Assembly (NCBI GenBank): GCA_905147135.1
Contig: LR990059.1
Span: 16,515,001-16,579,000, forward strand
Direction: 5' to 3'
Source of the DNA: Blastobasis lacticolella
Lineage: Eukaryota > Arthropoda > Insecta > Lepidoptera > Blastobasidae
Length of the DNA stretch: 64,000 nt
Shown: positions 55,226-64,000 of the stretch, in pieces
How positions within the stretch are numbered: position 1 is the stretch's first letter
Layout: every line of letters starts with the position of its first letter
The notes under the pieces: generated by a model
What the model was told of the DNA's origin: nothing
Databases searched by the model: none
The model's input: only the letters and a program-made list of their open reading frames with translations
Made by a program: the position numbers and the translations under genes

Positions 55226-56083
55226 ATGGGTGGAACCTCGTCTAGGATAAGTGACAGTGAAGAAGAATACCAATCAGGTGTAAAAGCGATTGAAGAAAAT
55301 TTGAGTTTGAAGCATGAACACAGGAAGCTATTGAAGGAAAGTGCCATGTTACCATGCAGCATAGCAGAACTGCCAGAAAATGCTGAAAAAAACAGACATT
55401 CGATGTGCTTCGACTACAACAGAGTGACCCTTCCAGGAAGAGATGGGAGTAACTTTATCAACGCTTCGTGGGTCGACGGCTACAGGGCTCCAGGAAGATT
55501 TCTACTTTGCCAGGCGCCACTTCAAGAGACCGTTCAAGACTGGTGGACTATGATACTCGCTTACAAGATAAGAGTGATTGTGATGCTGACTAGAATCATG
55601 GAACAAGACCAAGAAGCTTGTTTCCCCTACTGGAGCCAAAAGCGGCGGACATCAGTCAGCTTCGGCGAGTTTTCTGTTGAAACTAAGAAAGTTAAAGCCT
55701 TTCGAGATCATGTTGTTACTAGTCTCCGTGTGAAAGATGGCAGTGGAGCTTCGTTGGATGTGAAACACTTTGCGTACACCGACTGGCCTTCCCAGGGAGT
55801 TCCTCAAGATCCTTCAGGCTTCTTTGACTTTCTTCTGAAAGTGAGAGAAACTCAGTCAAAAGCCGAGCTCCATCAAAATGACTTTCTTCCAATGCTGGTA
55901 CATTCTAGTGATGGGTTGAATCGAGCCGGTGCTTTCGCGGCTATTGACATTTGCTTGACTCAGTTGAATGAGAGCAAAACAGTAAACCTTATGTCAGAGG
56001 TACGAAGTTTACGCAGACAAAGATGTAACTGTTTATCCCTACCACAACATTACATTTTCTGTCATGATCTATTTTTTGAGTAG
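55226..56083 (+). CDS. Bracovirus PTP-like protein F (Cys-to-Ser, possible myristoylation)
   Basis: 285 residues from ATG at 55226. The best conserved substrate-binding half of all: SMCFDYNRVTLPGRDGSNFI then NASWVDGYRAPGRFLLCQAP and VQDWWTMILAYKIRVIVML. The P-loop is VHSSDGLNRAGA: the catalytic Cys is Ser while the Arg is kept, the same change as in substrate-trapping phosphatase mutants. The WPD loop is WPSQGVPQ. The N terminus MGGTSSRISDSEEE fits an N-myristoylation signal (Gly2, Ser6), which would tether it to membranes. A natural phosphotyrosine-binding decoy is a reasonable inference. Confidence 0.88.
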   Translation: MGGTSSRISDSEEEYQSGVKAIEENLSLKHEHRKLLKESAMLPCSIAELPENAEKNRHSMCFDYNRVTLPGRDGSNFINASWVDGYRAPGRFLLCQAPLQETVQDWWTMILAYKIRVIVMLTRIMEQDQEACFPYWSQKRRTSVSFGEFSVETKKVKAFRDHVVTSLRVKDGSGASLDVKHFAYTDWPSQGVPQDPSGFFDFLLKVRETQSKAELHQNDFLPMLVHSSDGLNRAGAFAAIDICLTQLNESKTVNLMSEVRSLRRQRCNCLSLPQHYIFCHDLFFE

Positions 56084-57301
56084 TATTAAAAATTTGTATA
56101 TTTTGTATTCAATAAAGCTCAAATTATTACTGTAGTATCTTTTTTATGACCTTAGATATCATATTCCTAAGACCTATATCTACTAATTTGTATGCCAGAA
56201 TATTAATACTGAAATAACTGATAGCAATAAGCTCGCAAAGAGATTAACGAAGGCGTTTACCTAAACGTAATCAGCGAATTTTATGTTGTAGGTTGGAAAA
56301 TTCGTTGGCGTCTGTTATTGCTGTCACTTATCGTTAAATGCGTGCGCGTTAAGTCATTTGGTTCTATTTTAGTTTGACCCGGAGACAAGGTAGTGCCTCG
56401 CGCCAAGTACACGTTCAACCTATTAAACCTTAAGCTTTAACAGGATGAAAAATTGGAACCCTTTTAATGTTTAATTCAGATTGCCTTTAAAATATTTTGA
56501 TTCTTTGAATCTTTTCACAGAAATGTTACATATGTAACACAAAGTTTTACAACTATGGCGCAAAAAGAGCAGCTCTTACCTACCACGTGAGTAAATCGGA
56601 GGTTAGTCCCCAATCAATGAAGAGGAATAATTAGCTGATATAGATTGGATATAACCCAAATACATTGACTGTAAATTATATTGTTCTTTGCAAAGAGAAG
56701 GAAAAACCAGTCAGAGGTAACTACTAACCGCAGGAAATTGTGGTTAACGAATAAGTTATCAGTAGCAATCTTACTTTAGCTTTAAAATATATTTATTGTA
56801 ATTATTAACAAGGGTGATTAATATTGTATGATCTCATTAGAAATATGGTATATAACATACCAATTGTTTAAACTATTTTCAATACGGATAAGGCTATGGT
56901 TTTCCTGTTTTTGTTACTCTTATCAAATTTGGATTTCCCATTGCCTACATCATTGTTATAAATTACTGCTTTTGAAGGCAGTCGCGAATAAAATTGAATT
57001 ATCTATCAAGTCCTCTAGAAACTTCTATGGTTTTTCTCATGAATAAGTCATACTTTCATGTGTTGCTGGCCAAGAACGATTTGTTCAAAATTTTGATTCT
57101 GTTCTTAAAAAGCTATATACTTTACATATTATTCGTATGATATTCACTCTTTGCACATTCACAGTAATCAATTCGTTCACTAAGTAAATTCAGTTTCCTC
57201 AGACTTCTATGGTCAATTGAAACGTCACATCATTATAGTCATCAATTTGGCTGTTGATTTTTTGCCAAGTCAACTAACTTTCTAGATCGAAGTCTTTCCT
57301 G
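56084..57301. other. Viral non-coding right end
   Basis: No gene is recognised. The terminal ~50 bases end AAGTCTTTCCTGT, the right viral terminus. The region resembles the other spacers in composition. Confidence 0.55.
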
Positions 57302-58748
57302 TCAACATTACAATGTGCTTTGAATGTTTTGGAAAGAAGTGGCGAATATGGAACAATCCAACTGTTGTCAACTACGAAATCGTTTCCTTTCACTTTAGTT
57401 GTGATAGTTCTACCATTATCATCGGGCGATCGACGCCGATACAATGGATAACCATCGTTGCCTGTAATGGTCTCTGCCGTCAATTTTCGTGGATACCGTT
57501 TGGAACACTTGCCGTCGACCATGCACGGTGATTGTCGGTTGATAGTGCCACACGGTCCATGAATCATATTCGTGACTACAACATCATGTAGGTCTGGATC
57601 GGTTTCAGGAGCAGGAATCTCCGCACATATGATGTCATCTATTTGATCTGGCCGAATTCTTTCGACTAACCAAATCAGAATGTGAGCATGCGGTAAGCCT
57701 CGTTTTTGCCATTCGATTGAATACATCCAGCATCGAGTATTCCCAAAGACGTGTTGCTTAACAATGTAATTCATTAGTGACCGAATTTTTTGCCTGTAAA
57801 CACGTGCGGTGATGTCGTGTCGATCACTTGATGTTTGTCCGGGAAGCAGCAATTGAATAATTTCTATCCATTTCGGATTACATGTAAATGTAATGAATAG
57901 ATCTGGCCGACCATAATGACGAACATATGTCATTGCATCTTGCGCATATTCATGCAAATGACGCGGGCTACCTATGTATGTCGCCGGTAAAATAGTCAAT
58001 CGACCAACATTTTCTGAATCTCCTTCTGTGCTAATTGCATCGCGTAAATGGATATACTCTTCCGAACGCAATTTAGCTTGATTCAACCGAATGAAAGTCA
58101 GGCGCTCCGTTTCGATTTTAACGTACATGTCAACGCAATATTGTTGAAGCAGTCGACGAAATCGCAACAAATAATTGTCAGAATTTTCACGAATCATCAA
58201 ACGATATGCGTAATAATTCATCGAACTAACCTTCTTGGTAGTTTCCTCACCTGAAACAAATGCAGTAAAAATGGTATTGTAGAACCCGTAATAGGTTAAC
58301 GACTCTTACAGCTACTCTCTACTAAATTAGAAATTACAACTTTTTTTGAGTACTAAAAGCAAACAGAATAAAATGTATATCAAGTTAAAATGAAAACAAC
58401 AATATTGATCTTACCATTCAATGGATTAATCATTTTGATATTAAAGTGATATCCATCGTCTCCTTGCCAAAACATCAGCGGGTATTGTAACGCGTCATAT
58501 GAACGGTGTGTTTCATATATTCTTTGTAGTTGCCCAGTATTGCGTCGTGTAAGTACAATATCACGTGTTTCCAAGTTTTCACCAACAATCAGGATTGCCA
58601 CTTCATCGATTGTTGGAGCATTAAATGTGCGTTCATGTGTTCCAGCTGGTCTTTTATCTGCTCTGATCACAACTTTATAGTCATCACTTGGCATGCGCTC
58701 TAAAGCAGTCTTGAACAGCCTGACCAATGCATGATGTTCATGAAGCAT
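57302..58748 (-). CDS. Helitron RepHel, N-terminal part with HUH motif, split by one intron
   Basis: The first exon runs from 58748 to about 58413 (Helitron-like N domain: MPSDDYKVVIRADKRP, then HRSYDALQYPLMFWQGDDGY). An intron follows with a GTAAGATC donor and TTTGTTTCAG acceptor. The second exon starts about 58253 and contains VRHYGRPDLFITFTCNPKW and the HUH endonuclease motif GLPHAHILIWL. It stops where viral DNA begins, after KTFKAHCNV at 57303. The remaining paired-tyrosine motif and helicase are at 34.08 kb. Further 5' sequence (58749-59184) has one more possible short exon near 58810-58870 but is not assigned with confidence. Confidence 0.87.
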
Positions 58749-59461
58749 TTGCTGCAGATCTTGGAGAATTAATTAATAAATAATTTTCGAAAATTAATGT
58801 CTAAAACAAACAAATATAACAGTACCTGAACTTTGTAGACATTTTACAAAAAATAAATTTCTGAACGCACACATGATGTCTTCAGAAAAAAAAAAAGTTG
58901 TGGCTTAAAGGTCTCAGCAACCAGGCCATAAGCTCCAAAAAAAAAATAGTTGTTACACTATTTGACAGGATTGGACAACAAATGTTTGACATGTAATAAA
59001 CAAATCAGCATATATTGAAATGATTAAGTATTCATTACACATATCGAGTTTTCATTGTTTTTAAGATGTATTCTGCTATTCGGGAAGGAAACAAATCCAA
59101 CAAATCAAAAACCATGGCAATCGGTCCAGCCGTTCTCGAGTTATAAGTGTTGTAACAAACACGACTTTCTTTTATATATATAGATTATATATTAGGTTAG
59201 ATATTAATTACTGTAATTAGGTTTAACCGTGTAATTAATTCTGTAAATAAATAAATAAGAGTGAATCTAGCTAATGCAATAAACTTCGCCCGCGCGCCAT
59301 GCTCAACCGACTTCGTTAAACTTCGTCACAAATCGTTATGCATTCGTCTCGTTTCGAAAAACAGGTTGATGCATTCAACTAGTTTAGCAGTTAACAGAAT
59401 GCATTAGAAAAGCAGTTAAAAAAACACGTTCGTTGATTCAATGCCCACTCCTAGTATGTTG

Positions 59462-60143
59462 TACTGGACCATATCAATACATTTCAACAATTTTAGAGGT
59501 TTTTATAAATTACATATTACAAAAAAATAAACATCAATTTGATGAGTCATTTCGTTCACATGGACGCTAGGATCAAGAATGAACGTAATTCAAATATAAA
59601 AGGTTTGTAAAAATGGAACATAGTGCCTACTTAAATAAATATTTTTTTTACATTTCAATTCAATTCAATTTTCTTTATTGATTAGGACATTAAATATCTC
59701 TTTCAATCGTCAAAAAGGAGGGGGTAGGAAAGTAGGAAGGAAACACACAGTGACACGCTGACCGCCCTAAGGCCGCAGCAAACCCAATTCTTTCAACCTT
59801 CAAAAGCTATGTTTATATTATTAACATTTAATTTTAAGGGATATTATTAGTTAGCTGCATGAAATCACTGCCATCATTTTCTTTTTTCTTTCTTTCTTAC
59901 AAATTTTAGTAAAATTTAGTAAAATCGTATAGTGAGTGGAATACTTGTTTTATATTAAATTTATTCTATAGAAATCCACAAACAAAATAGAAGGTATGCT
60001 TTTTTGACACATGACACGTCTTTTTTCTTTGGCAAGAAATTGTCAATCTGTGGTTGTCTGTCTGTCAACTTGCGTCGTGTTGGAAAAATTGTATCTCGCT
60101 ATGTTCAGTCAACAACTTTGTTCTCTAAATAAATAAATTGAAC
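59462..60143. other. Intergenic, with a LINE-like 3' tail
   Basis: 59655-59785 (CAATTCAATTTTCTTTATTG ... ACACGCTGACCGCCCTAAGG) looks like the 3' end of a lepidopteran retroelement. The remainder is AT-rich. The last 100 bases would hold the promoter of the exon at 60144. Confidence 0.45.
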
Positions 60144-60180
60144 ATGGCTGATTACGAGGAACATTACAATGAGGGAGAAG
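60144..60180 (+). CDS. Candidate first coding exon of an unidentified gene
   Basis: ATG GCT GAT TAC... reads MADYEEHYNEGE and ends in a phase-1 donor (GAAG|GTAAAT). The ATG context is AACATGG, good for an insect start. I do not recognise the protein and the following exons are not found with certainty. Confidence 0.4.
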
Positions 60181-60409
60181 GTAAATAAAGTTTGAATATT
60201 ACTGTGTAGGGCGCGTGCGTTGTAGTGTTTTGCGTTGACGGGTCGCACTGCCGTCTCGGTACCCTCGTGTTACTTTGGTGACATTGAAACTGGGTTCTTT
60301 TTATAATTGCTGGGTGGATGATGGTGCTGGGTCGTGGGGGCAGCAGTGCGCGGACCGTGTGACCCTCACGAGTGAGCTTTTACCCTGTGGGAAGTAGAAA
60401 CAAGCCACC

Positions 60410-60443
60410 ATGACTGGAGGTGCAGACAGGAGCCTCCTCTCAG
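60410..60443 (+). CDS. Candidate alternative first exon (same splice phase)
   Basis: The context GCCACCATGACTGG is a strong initiation site. The reading MTGGADRSLLS ends in a phase-1 donor (TCAG|GTACTG), the same phase as the exon at 60144. Two starts with equal phase suggest alternative first exons of one gene, but chance cannot be excluded. Confidence 0.3.
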
Positions 60444-60689
60444 GTACTGATTTATCTTGTTATTATACTAAGAGTTGCGCCAGATGCGATACATCGGCCG
60501 CTTAGGCGCTTTGCAGTTGCCTGCCGTCGAATTCACTTTCTTCATTATATTTTATTCTGCACTTGCCTAGGTTTATATTATTTTTGTTATCCAAAGTATA
60601 AAAGATATTTACTAAGAATTATAAAAAACAAAAAGTTATTTTCAGATAAATCAGATAGGAATTACAGATCTTATTATTAATAGTGTAAT

Positions 60690-62030
60690 AACAGATACTG
60701 CAGAAGCTTGAAATTATCTCTTAAGTACATAGTTTGTGAATTATCTCAACACAAGAGACTGAAAAGTCATTGTTCAGTTCTTTGTTTACAGTTCAATTTA
60801 ACTGGCATTTCAGTAACAATCCAAACATATGCGCTCCCAATTAATCAACTGAATTAGAAATGCTTATCACTTGATTACTATACTATCATTGATTACTGTA
60901 TTTTAAAGAACCTGTAATTTGAATAAATTACAGATAGGTATAAGTAGTTGAATAAACAGTGTAGGATTACTTGATGAAATCAGTATTATTGCACAATCAT
61001 GTGCTCACTAACACAATTGCTTACTAATCATGGTAAGACACAATTATTATTGTGTTTCATTTTCCTTTACATTCTAGAAAATATCAACATCAATTATTTC
61101 CTGTTACCTAAAAGTAAATGTACCAATTTCAGTATTGTTAAGCTCTATTCCATTCAAATGAAATTTATATTTTAAATGAAATGACACAATATTTAACACT
61201 TTGTGATGTGACTTCATGATGGAACTCTATTATATTATGAATTAAATCACCTTTTGTACGCCCATTTTATTATGCAAACTTTATTACATTGCAACAATTT
61301 TCGAATTACTCATCTCCAGGCAAACTCATCAATAAAATTTGTATAATAAAGTGGCTCTAGTGTGCAAAAGGTGAATTAATTCATAATGAAATGAAACAAA
61401 AAGCCATTAATTAATATTGTTTTGCGGCTCAACAAAAACTTGTAGAGTTTGAAGGTCACAGCTAATGTAAGATCTCTCAATGATACATATGTGGTAGTAG
61501 CAAAAAACTCAATCCTTGTACATACCCATTGACTGTTACGTTATAGAACATTCAGATATGATGTTGATGCAATCCTACGTTATATTTTACTTTGATTACC
61601 ACATTCTTTTATTTAGCAGTTTTTGTGTTCATTCATTTAAGGTGAACAAAATTGGATAATGTCCAATACAGCTTAACTACAGATAAAACATGTGAAGTCT
61701 TACTTATTATTTGATTTATGATACCAATTTAAGGTGATATATAGATTATTGTGTACAGTAAGGTGATAAGATACAGTTGTTATTAAATAGAGCTTACTAC
61801 TGTACTTTAGTCTAAAAATACATAGAATGGAACAAAAATACAGATGCACTTTCTTAAAAAATTTCAAATTATTATTTTCAGAGTTACTCATATTCATTGT
61901 TAGTTTCTTTAAAAATTAATTAAATTCATGGTATGACTTTGTTATTGATATTAATTTAATCTCTTATCATAGTATTGGTCTGATACCTACTTAATGAAAA
62001 ATAGAATTGTTTATTATTATATCATATATC
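60690..62030. other. AT-rich stretch, nothing recognised
   Basis: Presumably intronic to the gene starting near 60.1 kb. Near 61230-61390 the phrase AATTAAATCACCTTTTGTAC and its reverse complement GTGCAAAAGGTGAATTAATT form an inverted pair of about 20 bp, perhaps a small MITE. Confidence 0.4.
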
Positions 62031-62039
62031 GACCCTTCG

Positions 62040-62900
62040 AGTAGCAAATGTCGTAAAAGCCATTTTGGCGAAAATGAGTTTTTAATGCTGTCTTATGTAA
62101 TTTAACGAGCTCTATCGATCTGTATATTTAAAATTTCGATATCTTGAAAAAAATGTCTTTTACTACACAGATTTTTAAGCACCGAAATTCAGTATTTTTT
62201 TCTATTTATTGTCGTAACCGCCTATTTTGACATAGGATAACTGTCATAAATTGTCGTAAATAACATATTTTTATGAACAGTGCTTATACAACATTTTTTT
62301 GTTATCAAATCCAAGAATGTACAAACGGTTAACTGGTCGTAAAAGACAAATAAGTTTGCAATAATGCTATTACAACATTATTTTCCCTAGGATGCTTGCA
62401 GTCATTTTGGACTATTTTGTCGTAACGAACAACGTGTTTAAAACAATGCTTTTACGACAGCAACACTACAAAATAATATTAATAATGCGATGTCGTAAAA
62501 TGTGTTGTTTTACACTTTCGACACGCTTCGAGTATCTAATATACAAAATTGAAATCAAAGGCCAACCTAAGTGCAGTTTAACGAACTGAATCGAACTGTA
62601 TACACTTAGCTATAAAAAAAAGATTGTTGCTTCTAAGATTTATCACCAACAATAATTTTGATTTATAATTATTTAATTATCGTAATCGCTTTCCTTGACT
62701 GGCCAAAATGTCGTAAATTAAGTCCATATGTCTAAACACTGCTTATACAACATTTTATTATTATCAAAATCAAGAAAGTGTAGATGCTGAATTTGTCGTA
62801 AAAGACAAATTAGTTTGCTTTTTTGCTATTACTATATTATTGTCAATGAGATTCTTGAAGTTATTTTAAAATTATTTTGTCGTAATCAACAATAAGTACC
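62040..62900 (+). repeat. GTCGTAA-rich region with a degenerate ~460-bp direct repeat
   Basis: GTCGTAA occurs about ten times (near 62049, 62213, 62253, 62337, 62420, 62492, 62710, 62796 and 62878, plus TTTACGAC near 62452). A longer phrase, CTTATACAACATTTT...TTATCAAA.TCAAGAA..GT, followed by GTCGTAAAAGACAAAT, is present at 62281-62350 and again at 62742-62808. No coding frame spans it. Confidence 0.65.
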
Positions 62901-62927
62901 TAAACAAAAAATATTTTTACGAAATGT

Positions 62928-64000
62928 GAAGATGAATCTGAAACACCAATCAAACGATCTAGAAAAGAACCTGAGATACCAGCCTACAACCTAAGAAGCC
63001 AACCTGCGACACCAGCGAAATATCACAGTAAACGCCCCATAAAACAATCTGAAACACAAATTAAGTTCTACAGGGAGCTTCCTAAAACGCCTATCAAAAC
63101 AACATTAAATCAAACTGAATTTGCCCCTAATGCAAAAATTGACAGTAACATTATGAATACATCAACATTTTCATCACCACGCTCCCAAAATTACTTCTTA
63201 ATGAGTACAACATCTAAAAGTCCCTTCAAAATTTGCGTAAATGAAGCAATAGGATTAAAAACAGGCCAAGCAGTTGCAGTTGGCCAATGCACATCGTCTG
63301 CGGCGGCGGCTAGTACCCACTCTTTGTCTTCGTCTGCTGGCGTGGAAAATCCTTCTCACAGCCCACTCCCTGAAGCAGGACCGGAGAGAGTCGGCGTAGT
63401 GGCGGCTAGCACCCAACCTTCGTCTGCACCGGTCGCTGGCCTGGAAGATCCTCCTCACAGCCCACTCCCTGAAGCAGGACTGGAGAGAGTCGGCGTAGTG
63501 GCGGCTAGCACCAAACCTTCGTCTGCACCGGTCGCTGGCCTGGAAGATCCTCCTCACAGCCCACTCCCTGAAGCAGGACTGGAGAGAGTCGGCGTAGTGG
63601 CGGCTAGCACCCAACCTTCGTCTGCACCGGTCGCTAGCCTGGAAGATCCTCCTCACAGCCCATTCCCTGAAGCAGGACCGGAGAGAGTCGGCGTAGTGGC
63701 GGCTAGCACCCAACCTTCGTCTGCACCGGTCGCTGGCCTGGAAGATCCTCCTCACAGCCCACTCCCTGAAGCAGGACTGGAGAGAGTCGGCGTAGTGGCG
63801 GCTAGCACCCAACCTTCGTCTGCACCGGTCGCTGGCCTGGAAGATCCTCCTCACAGCCCATTCCCTGAAGCAGGACCGGAGAGAGTCGGCGTAGTGGCGG
63901 CTAGCACCCAACCGTTGTCTGCTCCGTCTGCTGGCGTGGAAAATCCTTCTCACAGCCCACTCCCTGAAGCAGGACCGGAGACAGAATATATACGGATCAG
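62928..64000 (+). CDS. Open reading frame with a 33-residue Pro/Ser-rich repeat, incomplete
   Basis: The plus strand is open from before 62928 to the window end. The start is not defined: it may be an internal exon. It opens with a charged stretch EDESETPIKRSRKEPEIPAY then NLRSQPATPAKYHSKRP, SP/TP dipeptides, and PFKICVNEAIGL. From 63340 onward a 33-residue unit repeats about every 99 bp (THSPLP-like HSPLPEAG, then ERVGVVAAST, SSAPVAGLEDPP). Six units are seen and continue past the edge. SP and TP sites suggest a phosphorylated nuclear protein, which is inference only. The long minus-strand frame over 63255-63953 is a by-product of the repeat. Confidence 0.6.

Larger units (their letters stand above)
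34082..57301. mobile_element. Integrated bracovirus (polydnavirus) segment, about 23.2 kb
   Basis: It interrupts the Helitron Rep gene precisely: the codons before and after join without loss if the segment is removed. Its ends are ACAGGAAC... and ...TTTCCTGT, a 7-bp terminal inverted repeat. TCAA lies on both sides (34078-34081 and 57302-57305). The content is typical of a braconid-wasp bracovirus circle: many single-exon PTP genes, an ankyrin gene of the vankyrin type, a small family of multi-exon genes, low gene density and AT-rich spacers. No transposase or replication gene is seen. Bracovirus circles are known to integrate into caterpillar DNA at a host integration motif; the inverted ends here are consistent with that, but I could not compare them with reference motifs. 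Confidence 0.9.
29235..59184 (-). mobile_element. Autonomous Helitron, interrupted by the bracovirus segment
   Basis: Read on the minus strand it starts 5'-TCTATATATATAAAAGAAAG at 59184 and ends ...GAAGTTCGCCGGGTCAGCTAG at 29235. The hairpin GGCGGTACGAAGTTCGCC sits just before the 3' CTAG, and the insertion lies between A and T. All these are Helitron rules. It encodes a RepHel protein in three separated parts. Removing the 23.2-kb viral DNA and a 2.16-kb internal duplication leaves about 4.6 kb, short for an autonomous Helitron, so the 5' coding part may already be partly deleted. Confidence 0.9.
28884..59453. mobile_element. hAT-type non-autonomous DNA transposon (about 620 bp native) that contains the Helitron
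   Basis: The left end starts TAGAGGTGGGTCATTGA and the right end finishes TCAATGCCCACTCCTA, imperfect inverted repeats of the hAT TAGNGNTGGGC type. The exact 8-bp duplication GTATGTTG flanks both (28876-28883 and 59454-59461), the correct length for hAT. Native sequence is only 28884-29234 and 59185-59453, with no transposase. The rest is the nested Helitron and its viral insert. Confidence 0.88.

Noticed and set aside
34082..57301. Proviral locus in a wasp genome instead of an insertion in the host
   Set aside because: The segment lies within a Helitron with a precise target duplication and in a locus with lepidopteran-type repeats. I saw no long direct repeats with the wasp excision motif at the ends.
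34082..57301. Large cellular PTP gene cluster of the insect
   Set aside because: Single-exon, strongly diverged PTPs together with a vankyrin and AT-rich spacers match bracovirus circles, and the cluster has sharp ends.
63255..63953. Minus-strand frame with a repeated RRLGASRHYADSL unit
   Set aside because: The plus strand is open over a longer range, including non-repetitive sequence upstream, so the minus frame is taken as the shadow.

Overview
The window looks like nuclear DNA of a moth or butterfly. It holds two ordinary conserved animal genes with many small introns, embedded in insect transposons of types common in Lepidoptera: CR1/jockey-like LINEs, a DIRS element, short non-autonomous Helitrons, and a full-length Helitron in a hAT element. 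All identifications come from reading the sequence; no database search was possible.

Layout. 1-6.1 kb: the edge of one LINE ORF (minus) and one apparently intact two-ORF LINE (minus). 6.35-25.94 kb: the last 14 coding exons of the Integrator subunit gene IntS1 (plus). Its introns hold a decayed but structurally clear DIRS retroelement (6.81-11.82 kb), three small Helitrons, a tiny MITE and a histone H2A pseudogene. Several IntS1 exons have spawned tandem duplications that include splice sites, most strikingly 150-bp and 145-bp arrays. 26.64-28.35 kb: a complete five-exon phosducin-like 3 gene (minus).

28.88-59.45 kb is a three-layer nest. A non-autonomous hAT element has an 8-bp target duplication, GTATGTTG. 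Inside it is an autonomous Helitron with 5'-TC and 3'-CTAG ends. Inside the Helitron Rep domain is a 23.2-kb segment with a bracovirus gene set: six protein-tyrosine-phosphatase-like genes and one broken one, a vankyrin-like ankyrin gene, a four-copy family of six-exon genes, and an unknown gene. The segment begins ACAGGAA, ends TTCCTGT, and is flanked by TCAA on both sides. I read it as a circle of a parasitoid-wasp polydnavirus integrated into the host lepidopteran genome. Whether it is germline or a somatic event in the sequenced animal cannot be told from sequence alone.

59.5-64 kb: two possible alternative first exons of an unidentified gene (plus), a long AT-rich stretch, a region dense in the heptamer GTCGTAA, and an open plus-strand reading frame with a 99-bp (33-residue) repeat that runs off the window.

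The two host genes are unrelated in function: IntS1 is a nuclear RNA-processing scaffold and PDCL3 a cytosolic chaperonin partner. The viral genes belong to families that bracoviruses express in parasitised caterpillars to modify host physiology. In this copy every phosphatase-like protein lacks at least one residue needed for normal catalysis.
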